Shown here: piece by piece, positions 6,385-11,985 of the stretch
Numbering within the stretch: the stretch's first letter is position 1
How the letters are laid out: every line of letters begins with the position of its first letter
Source of the DNA: Propionibacterium sp.
Lineage (GTDB): Bacteria; Actinomycetota; Actinomycetes; Propionibacteriales; Propionibacteriaceae
Assembly: GCA_022837595.1 (NCBI GenBank)
Contig: JALHFX010000087.1
Coordinates: forward strand, 1 to 11,985
Direction: 5' to 3'
Length of the DNA: 11,985 bases
Translations under genes and position numbers: made by a program
Notes under the pieces: generated by a model
What the model was told of the DNA's origin: nothing
Database searches by the model: none
Seen by the model: only the letters and a program-made list of their open reading frames with translations

Positions 6385-9300
6385 TCGCCGTGCCCGTGAC
6401 TTCGCAACAAGTGGAGTGGCTCTCCCTGGTCGAGACGACTGGTCCCTTCCTCACGGTCCAGGTGCTGGAACAGGCCTTCCCCCAAGGTCTCGAATCGGTG
6501 GAAACGCCGAGGCGTCAACAACTTCGCTCAGCCTACGAGGAATGGCGTGACGCGGTTGACGAAGACGACGAACTGCTGCCCGCCCTCCACGACGCCTGGG
6601 TCAACCTTGTGCTGACCGAGTTGCTTGAGTATGACGCAGAGTCCCTCACGCCCGCTTCTGCGTGGCGTGGGGAGTTACCGAGTGTCTCGCCGCATGACGG
6701 CACGGCGGCGTTCCAGCCGTCGTGGATCGTCCACTCGCTCGGCTCATCCAACGCGAGTATGTTCATCAAGGCCGTCGCTCCGGGTTCGCTCCTGGCCTCC
6801 ACCGCCAGCTCGGACGGTTGGCTTGCCTCGGAGATTGAGCGAATGACTCTCCTGTGCCGCGCCCATGGTGTCCGCCTCGGCTTAGTCACGAACGGCGAGG
6901 AGTGGGTCATAGTCAACGCACCTATCGACTCACCGTCCGGCCAAACGACCTGGTACGCCCGCTACTGGTTCCAAGAACCCGCGACGCTCAAAGCCTTCCA
7001 GTCCCTACTCGGGGTCCGGCGGTGCTTCGGCCCGACCGAGGGAACACTGGAAGCGCTGCTGGATGAATCTCTCAAGCACCAGGATGAGGTGACCGATACC
7101 CTCGGCGAGCAGGTCCGGCGGGCGACCGAGGTGCTTATTCAGGCGCTCGACAAAGCGGACGAAGACCGAAACCGCGATCTACTGCGTGGTGTCTCGCCAT
7201 CGACGCTTTACGAAGCTGGGCTGACCGTCATGATGCGGCTCGTCTTTGTCCTCTGCGCCGAAGAGCGCGGCCTGTTCCTGCTAGGCGATCCCGCGTACGA
7301 CCAGAATCTCGCAGTATCGACACTGCGCGGCCAACTCGCTGAGGAAGCCGACCAACACGGTGACGAGGTGCTGGAGCGCCGATACGACGCTTGGTCTCGT
7401 CTTCTATCAGTATTCCGGGCGGTCTATGCGGGCGTTGAGCACGAGGACCTGCGAATCCCGGCGATGGGCGGGTCGCTCTTCGACCCGGATCGCTATCCCT
7501 TCTTGGAGGGACGATCATCTGGTACCTCTTGGATGGGCGAAGCATCACATCCGCTTCCAATCGACAACAAGACCGTCCTGCTTCTGCTGAACTCGCTTCA
7601 AGTCTTAGAACACTCTCATGGCGCGCTGGTGCTGTCCTACCGGGCGCTGGATGTAGAGCAGATTGGCCATGTCTACGAAGGGCTCTTGGAGCACACCGTC
7701 GTCCGCGTGCCCGAAGTCACGATCGGGGTCAAGGGTTCCTCCAAGAATCGCTATCCTGCGATCTCTCTGTCCGAGCTTGAATCGCTTCTATTGGACGGCG
7801 AAAGCCAGCTCGCCTCAGTAGTTGAAGAAGTCAGCGGTCGAAATGCGGCCACCATTGTGGGCGAAGTCAGACGACAACCAACGGATGAGACGCTGGCTGA
7901 GGTGCTCAACGCTCTTACGGGTGACGTCGCACTTGCTTCACGGCTCCGGCCTTTCGCCAACCTTGTCAGGAAGGACGCATGGGGCGATGCGGCCGTTTAC
8001 AGGCAAGGTTCATTCATGGTCGCACCGGGTATGGATCGTCGTGAGACGGGGACACACTACACTCCCAAGTCACTAACTGAGAAGATTGTCGCGGTGGCCC
8101 TCGAACCGTTTGTTTACCAAGGCCCCCGAGAGGGAGACGACCGGGACAACTGGTCACTCTCCAGGCCCGATGAGCTACTGAATCTCCGAGTATGCGACCC
8201 GGCGATGGGGTCGGGCGCATTCTTAGTCCAGGCCTGTCGCTATCTTGCCGAGAAACTTGTCTTGTCTTGGGAGCAAGCAGAAGCCCGGGGCGACATCATC
8301 CGGGCGGATGGTGTGGCGGTCGCCCATATCGGGAGTGACGATCCGCTGCCAGCCCAACCAGATGTTCGCCTACTAGAGGCACGTCGCCTTGTTTCTCAAC
8401 GTTGCCTCTATGGGGTTGATATAAACCCACTCGCCGTCGAACTCGCCAAGCTCTCAATGTGGCTTGTCACCCTGGCCAAGGGTAGGCCATTTGGCTTCCT
8501 GGACCACAACATGAAAGCTGGAGATAGCCTGCTGGGGCTGGACAACTTGGATCAGCTCACGCAGCTTCGAGTGAGGCCGACGCACGCCAACTACCAGCCA
8601 CCACTGTTCAGCGACGGAGTTGAAGAGGCTTCGAAGAGAGCCTTGGACATTAGACAATCGATGAGGACAATCGTCGTCAAGGACATGACTGATGTTGCCC
8701 GGATGGAGCGGTCGAGTTCTGAGGCAACGTTTGTGGTGGAAACAGCCGAAGCGGTTGCGGATGCCATAGTTGGTTATGCGGTGGGCAGCGGCAAGCCTCT
8801 CGACGAGGTCTCGCCAAGCCTGCCAGTTCTGGCTGAGGCTGCGATCGCCGGTGATGCCTCAGCGGCAGAGACGATAAGGAGAACTACGCGAACGCTCCTT
8901 GACCGAGGGTTACCCCAAGGAGTGCGACCCCGGCGTCCATTCCACTGGGTGCTCCAATTCCCGGAAGTGTTCTCACGAGGTGGATTTGACGCGATTGTGA
9001 GCAACCCACCGTTCTTTGCGCATAAGAGAATCGCCGGTGCTGTCGGTGAAGATGTCAGGGAATACTTGATGAAACAGCTTTCGCCAAGGAAGAGGGGAAA
9101 GTGTGATCTGGTGGTCTTCTTTCTGCTTCGTTTCGCAGGGCTCCTGAAACCCGAGACTGGCATCCTGGGAATGATTACATCGAAAGCGGCAGCTGAGGGG
9201 AAGAGTCGGGAGATTGGCCTTGCCCAGCTCACCGAAAAGGATGGTGGCGCATTCACAATTATGACTGCGGTGAGATCGAGGCCCTGGCCTGGCAACGCAC

Positions 9301-10631
9301 AGACTCTGTATTCGATTGTGTGGCTGACGCGTTCATGGAACGGCCTCGTGGAGCTGAATGACGAAGCAGTCACATCGATAAACAGTCATCTTGACGCCGG
9401 ACAGGAGGAGCTTCTTGGACCAGTCAAGTTGGCGAGCAATGCGGGGATATGCCATCAAGGAGTCATTCCGCAGGGCAAGGGCTTCATGGTCTCGCAGGAC
9501 GAGTGCGCGCTCCTGGTCCAGCAAGACCCTAGATCCGCGGACGTGCTCAAGCCGTACTTGGATGGTCACGATGTCACGGACGATCCGAACCATGCACCAA
9601 GTCGGTACGTCATCGATTTTGGTGAGATGACTGAGCAAGATGCATCCCGCTACGCCGCTGTATGGGCACTTGCGGAACGGCGCATTTTGCCCGAGCGAAT
9701 TACGAAGGATGCCATCAAGTACCCGCGGATGGTCAAGGAATGGTGGAAGCACTGGAACCCGCGGCTTGAAATGCGCCGTAGACTCGCTGCGCTGATGGAA
9801 TGCCTCGTCATCGTGGGCCACGCGAAGTATGTTGTTCCTGTTCGCATACCTGCGTGGTACATCCCTTCAAGCGCACTTAGGGTGTTCTGCACTGACAGCT
9901 ATGCGCTCCAGGCACTCCTCTCGTCTTCGATTCACACTGAATGGGCTATTCAGTGGGGTTCCACCCTGGGGGAGTCCATCCGCTACAACCCGTCGGTCGT
10001 TTTTGAGTCTTTGCCGATCCCAGAGGAGACTCCCGCGCTACATAGCGCTGGAGCGACGCTCCAGAGACTCAGCGCTGAGGTTTCACGGCGCCGTATGCTC
10101 GGGTTGACAGACCTCTACAACCTGATTCATGATCCTGGATGTCGTCCTGGGCAAGACGCCGATGTTGATTCCCTTCGGGAAGTCCATGCCGACATTGACC
10201 GGTTGGTACTCAATGCCTACGGGTGGGATGACATTGACCTAGATCTCGGCTTCCATGAGTATCGCGGATTGACACGGCTGACTATGGGGTCGGGAGCCAG
10301 AGACACGGTGCTTCACAGACTCTTGATGGAAGACAACAGACGCGTAAACAGCGTCTCCGGTACCCGCTCAATTCGACCCGTAAAGGTGCAGGCGTCTAGC
10401 GCCTCGTCAGCGCTGCCTGAGGCTGGCGATGGTGCTGAAGCTGCCGCGCTGATTGCTACCTTCCTTCGCAACCGCGGGGGTTGGCGAGGCAAAGGGCAGA
10501 TCCTTGCGGGCACCGGGCTGCCGCCGAGTCAGTGGACACCAGCCGTGAGTGCGCTACTTGAGGCAGATCTCGTGGAGCGTAGGGGGCAGAAAAAGGGCGC
10601 CGAGTACAGAGCAATAAGAGGTGCCCAGTGA
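6381..10631 (+). CDS. drmMI: DISARM adenine-N6 DNA methyltransferase, Eco57I/PglX-like (DrmMI)
   Basis: This large 1416-residue protein has an N6-adenine methylase core: RETGTHYTP (GTHYTP at 557-562), SAM motif I DPAMGSGAF starting at Asp606, LYGVDINPLAVELAKLSMW, and catalytic NPPF starting at Asn875. The N-terminal half begins with a domain whose LGLVTNGEEWVIVNAP segment (about 166-181) resembles the HsdR/Eco57I-type nuclease fold, but no PD-(D/E)xK triad is evident, so it probably only methylates. Residues about 1050-1260, including HWNPRLEMRRR and SIRYNPSVVFESLPIP, look like a target-recognition domain of type IIG enzymes. The last 60 residues (FLRNRGGWRGKGQILAG) look like a winged helix. 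It overlaps drmD and the following small ORF by four bases each. Composition drops from about 67% GC near 6541-6600 to 52-58% in sampled lines of the methylase half. A BREX PglX is the main alternative, but the neighbours are DISARM. Confidence 0.88.
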   Translation: MIAVPVTSQQVEWLSLVETTGPFLTVQVLEQAFPQGLESVETPRRQQLRSAYEEWRDAVDEDDELLPALHDAWVNLVLTELLEYDAESLTPASAWRGELPSVSPHDGTAAFQPSWIVHSLGSSNASMFIKAVAPGSLLASTASSDGWLASEIERMTLLCRAHGVRLGLVTNGEEWVIVNAPIDSPSGQTTWYARYWFQEPATLKAFQSLLGVRRCFGPTEGTLEALLDESLKHQDEVTDTLGEQVRRATEVLIQALDKADEDRNRDLLRGVSPSTLYEAGLTVMMRLVFVLCAEERGLFLLGDPAYDQNLAVSTLRGQLAEEADQHGDEVLERRYDAWSRLLSVFRAVYAGVEHEDLRIPAMGGSLFDPDRYPFLEGRSSGTSWMGEASHPLPIDNKTVLLLLNSLQVLEHSHGALVLSYRALDVEQIGHVYEGLLEHTVVRVPEVTIGVKGSSKNRYPAISLSELESLLLDGESQLASVVEEVSGRNAATIVGEVRRQPTDETLAEVLNALTGDVALASRLRPFANLVRKDAWGDAAVYRQGSFMVAPGMDRRETGTHYTPKSLTEKIVAVALEPFVYQGPREGDDRDNWSLSRPDELLNLRVCDPAMGSGAFLVQACRYLAEKLVLSWEQAEARGDIIRADGVAVAHIGSDDPLPAQPDVRLLEARRLVSQRCLYGVDINPLAVELAKLSMWLVTLAKGRPFGFLDHNMKAGDSLLGLDNLDQLTQLRVRPTHANYQPPLFSDGVEEASKRALDIRQSMRTIVVKDMTDVARMERSSSEATFVVETAEAVADAIVGYAVGSGKPLDEVSPSLPVLAEAAIAGDASAAETIRRTTRTLLDRGLPQGVRPRRPFHWVLQFPEVFSRGGFDAIVSNPPFFAHKRIAGAVGEDVREYLMKQLSPRKRGKCDLVVFFLLRFAGLLKPETGILGMITSKAAAEGKSREIGLAQLTEKDGGAFTIMTAVRSRPWPGNAQTLYSIVWLTRSWNGLVELNDEAVTSINSHLDAGQEELLGPVKLASNAGICHQGVIPQGKGFMVSQDECALLVQQDPRSADVLKPYLDGHDVTDDPNHAPSRYVIDFGEMTEQDASRYAAVWALAERRILPERITKDAIKYPRMVKEWWKHWNPRLEMRRRLAALMECLVIVGHAKYVVPVRIPAWYIPSSALRVFCTDSYALQALLSSSIHTEWAIQWGSTLGESIRYNPSVVFESLPIPEETPALHSAGATLQRLSAEVSRRRMLGLTDLYNLIHDPGCRPGQDADVDSLREVHADIDRLVLNAYGWDDIDLDLGFHEYRGLTRLTMGSGARDTVLHRLLMEDNRRVNSVSGTRSIRPVKVQASSASSALPEAGDGAEAAALIATFLRNRGGWRGKGQILAGTGLPPSQWTPAVSALLEADLVERRGQKKGAEYRAIRGAQ

Positions 10632-10771
10632 AGTCATACCGCCTCAACGTCGACCCTCGCATCCTGGGGCTACTTGGGCCGAGCCTCTGTTGTGCGCTCG
10701 GCTACCCCAAGCGCACGAGAGCCGATAACAAGGACTACTTCGGGACACTCGTCAGCATTAGGAAGAGTTGA
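10628..10771 (+). pseudogene. Collapsed remnant of a GHKL/MORC-like ATPase gene (47 codons)
   Basis: A GTG overlaps the drmMI stop as GTGA, and the frame runs to TGA 10769-10771. The first 20 residues include YRLNVDPRILGLLGPSL, which I recognise as the beginning of GHKL (Hsp90/MutL/MORC-like) ATPases. In those proteins the next residues lead into the ELxxNAxDA Mg/ATP motif. Here the match stops abruptly and CCALGYPKRTRADNKDYFG follows, ending in SIRKS. The likely reading is an internal deletion that joined the gene's first codons to its last ones and removed the ATPase itself. MORC-type ATPases were described by Iyer and colleagues in operons with Snf2 helicases and DNA methylases, which fits this position. 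The alternative is a real small ORF of unknown role; its tail is unassigned. Confidence 0.45.
10678..10702. repeat. Perfect 7-base inverted repeat at the proposed ATPase deletion junction
   Basis: GCCGAGC (10678-10684) and GCTCGGC (10696-10702) are exact reverse complements around an 11-base loop. The repeat sits where the ATPase-like N-terminus stops matching its family. It is not followed by a T run, so a terminator is unlikely. Its arms could have helped a deletion form, or it may be chance. Confidence 0.35.
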
Positions 10772-10776
10772 GGAGG
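10771..10776 (+). promoter_or_regulatory. Strong ribosome binding site of drmA
   Basis: AGGAGG lies 5 bases before the GTG at 10782 and begins inside the stop codon of the preceding remnant. It fixes the drmA start and hence the presence of the extra N-terminal segment. Confidence 0.6.
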
Positions 10777-10781
10777 CGACT

Positions 10782-11985
10782 GTGGAGAACGCGTGGATAG
10801 TTCGAGTCCCGGACGCAGGGTTGAGGGGGTTCTGCGTTTCAGTTGGACGGGTCGTCGCGGACGACGCCATTCAGGCCGGGGATGGCCTGCTCCTAGTGGC
10901 AGGCAAACATGCGGAGGCCGTGGGAATCGCCAGGGTTTACCGAATGCGCGAGAGCGTCGACGAGATTGAGCTGTATTTTGATGCGCTCCATCAGAACCCG
11001 GAAGGTAGGCCGCTAACTGACTTCGGGATTTATGAGGCCGAGTTGCCAGACAGCCCGGCCCGAATTAGGTGGGCAACGTTTGAGGAGGTAACGAGATCGT
11101 TGAGTGGGGCCTCGTTCGCGTCATTGCGTACCCTGGCCGGGACCACGAAGGAGGAACAGGCGTATGTCCGAGAACTCCTTCGGCTTGCTGCCGTCGATGA
11201 TTTGCTGGGTCCGGCGAACGGTCCCCGCGAAGAGATCGTGGGGATGAGTGTCCGCGACCGCTACCTCGTTGGGAAGCTGTCTCCGATGAGCCCGACGAAG
11301 GGTGAATCTGAGGTGGGGCCGTTCGCCGAGGAAGAAGTGACGGATGGTGAAACGCCTGGTGACTTGGTGCCCTATGCCAATGAAGACCACATCAGCCGTG
11401 ACGACGTTCCCGCGTCCAACCCGTCTGAGGATGAGGAAGAGCCGGAGATCAACGCCTCAGGGAGCCGGACCTTGGTACCCTCGTCGATGGGCCTGACCTT
11501 CTGCGTGGCCGACGACCAGGAGAGCGTCGAAGTCGCGGCGTCGTGGGGCCACTATGCGCGAGCCGAGTCTGAAGCGACGGGTCGGCGCTGCTGGAAGCGT
11601 ATCCCCGCTGGCGGCATCATCACCGTGCCTTTGAACGAGGGGCCTATCCCGCCGCGACCGGTCGATCACGTTTCAACGTCCGTGGTTGTCCAAGGCACGG
11701 TCAGCGCTCCGCTCGGTCAGGGTGACCGGCTGGTGACGCTGTTCCTCATCAACACTCAGGTCATGCCGCCGCAGGGCCAGGATCAAGCCTGGGTCTTCCA
11801 GCCCGAGATCATCGTCAGGGACGCCGAGGGCAGGCCGGTGTTCCGCCGCCGGCCTGTGCTTCAGGAGCAGTACGACGAGGACCGCCAGTCGCTGGAGATG
11901 ATCTACCGGCACCGCGTTGAGTTCGCTACCGGGCACGGCGTGTCCGTTCACGCGACGGTCGATTCCGAGAACCCCGAGCTGGCCA
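10782..11985 (+). CDS. drmA: DISARM helicase-related protein DrmA, N-terminal 401 codons, with an added PUA/EVE-like domain
   Basis: The frame is open from GTG 10782 past the window end. Residues from about 125 match the DrmA N-terminus as I know it: LLRLAAVDDLLGPANGP, then VRDRYLVGKLSP at 157-168, an acidic low-complexity linker (about 170-227, rich in E and D), and VPSSMGLTFCV beginning at 232, followed by a beta-rich segment with WKRIPAGGIITVPL. The helicase lobes would lie beyond the window. DrmA with DrmB forms the DISARM core that loads on and degrades or blocks incoming DNA. Residues 1-105 (WIVRVPDAGLRG, GDGLLLVAG, AVGIARVYRM, IELYFDALHQN) are additional and resemble the compact beta-barrel of PUA/EVE domains, which bind modified bases; that match is weak. 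Start choice rests on the AGGAGG 5 bases upstream. Confidence 0.8.
   Translation, partial: MENAWIVRVPDAGLRGFCVSVGRVVADDAIQAGDGLLLVAGKHAEAVGIARVYRMRESVDEIELYFDALHQNPEGRPLTDFGIYEAELPDSPARIRWATFEEVTRSLSGASFASLRTLAGTTKEEQAYVRELLRLAAVDDLLGPANGPREEIVGMSVRDRYLVGKLSPMSPTKGESEVGPFAEEEVTDGETPGDLVPYANEDHISRDDVPASNPSEDEEEPEINASGSRTLVPSSMGLTFCVADDQESVEVAASWGHYARAESEATGRRCWKRIPAGGIITVPLNEGPIPPRPVDHVSTSVVVQGTVSAPLGQGDRLVTLFLINTQVMPPQGQDQAWVFQPEIIVRDAEGRPVFRRRPVLQEQYDEDRQSLEMIYRHRVEFATGHGVSVHATVDSENPELA

Noticed and set aside
8774..9373. 199-residue - strand ORF opposite the adenine methylase
   Set aside because: Covers the catalytic NPPF region of drmMI in antisense; no family resemblance.
10678..10702. 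Inverted repeat as a terminator between drmMI and drmA
   Set aside because: No T run follows, and a strong drmA ribosome binding site sits 69 bases downstream in an otherwise tightly packed operon.
1..11985. CRISPR array, tRNA or rRNA
   Set aside because: No regularly spaced direct repeats and no tRNA or rRNA sequence were seen on reading the window.

Overview
The window comes from a high-GC actinobacterium. The genes have G/C-rich third positions, GTG starts are frequent, and the Toprim protein and small HTH gene match types I know from actinobacterial mobile elements. Everything recognisable is on the + strand. The sequence does not allow a genus call.

Layout: (1) 1-1454, the 3' part of a Toprim (DnaG-like primase) gene of the kind carried by actinobacterial plasmids and integrative elements, with one apparent frameshift near 1060. 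(2) 1455-1959, about 500 bases with no convincing gene. (3) 1960-2197, a small AlpA/excisionase-type HTH gene, readable only if three single-base indels are allowed. (4) 2194-3276, a complete C5-cytosine DNA methyltransferase (DrmMII-like). (5) 3273-6384, a Snf2-type helicase (DrmD), broken near 3888-3894 by what looks like a deletion of about 50 bases plus a frameshift. (6) 6381-10631, a 1416-residue adenine-N6 DNA methyltransferase (DrmMI-like). (7) 10628-10771, a 47-codon ORF that reads as the collapsed remnant of a GHKL/MORC-like ATPase gene. (8) 10782 to the window end, the first 401 codons of DrmA, with an extra PUA/EVE-like segment at its N-terminus.

Together (3)-(8) form the front of a DISARM anti-phage locus. 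drmD plus drmMI mark class 1. The added cytosine methylase gives it two self-marking methylases. drmB and drmC would be expected to the right of the window. Genes from the HTH gene to the ATPase remnant are joined by 4-base ATGA/GTGA stop-start overlaps, so this is one translationally coupled operon next to a mobile-element gene.

The least ordinary points are the helicase break, the ATPase scar between drmMI and drmA, the extra N-terminal domain on DrmA, and three compensating homopolymer indels in the HTH gene. The single-base indels could be sequencing errors. The two larger lesions are harder to explain that way. All family assignments are from recognition of motifs, not from searches.
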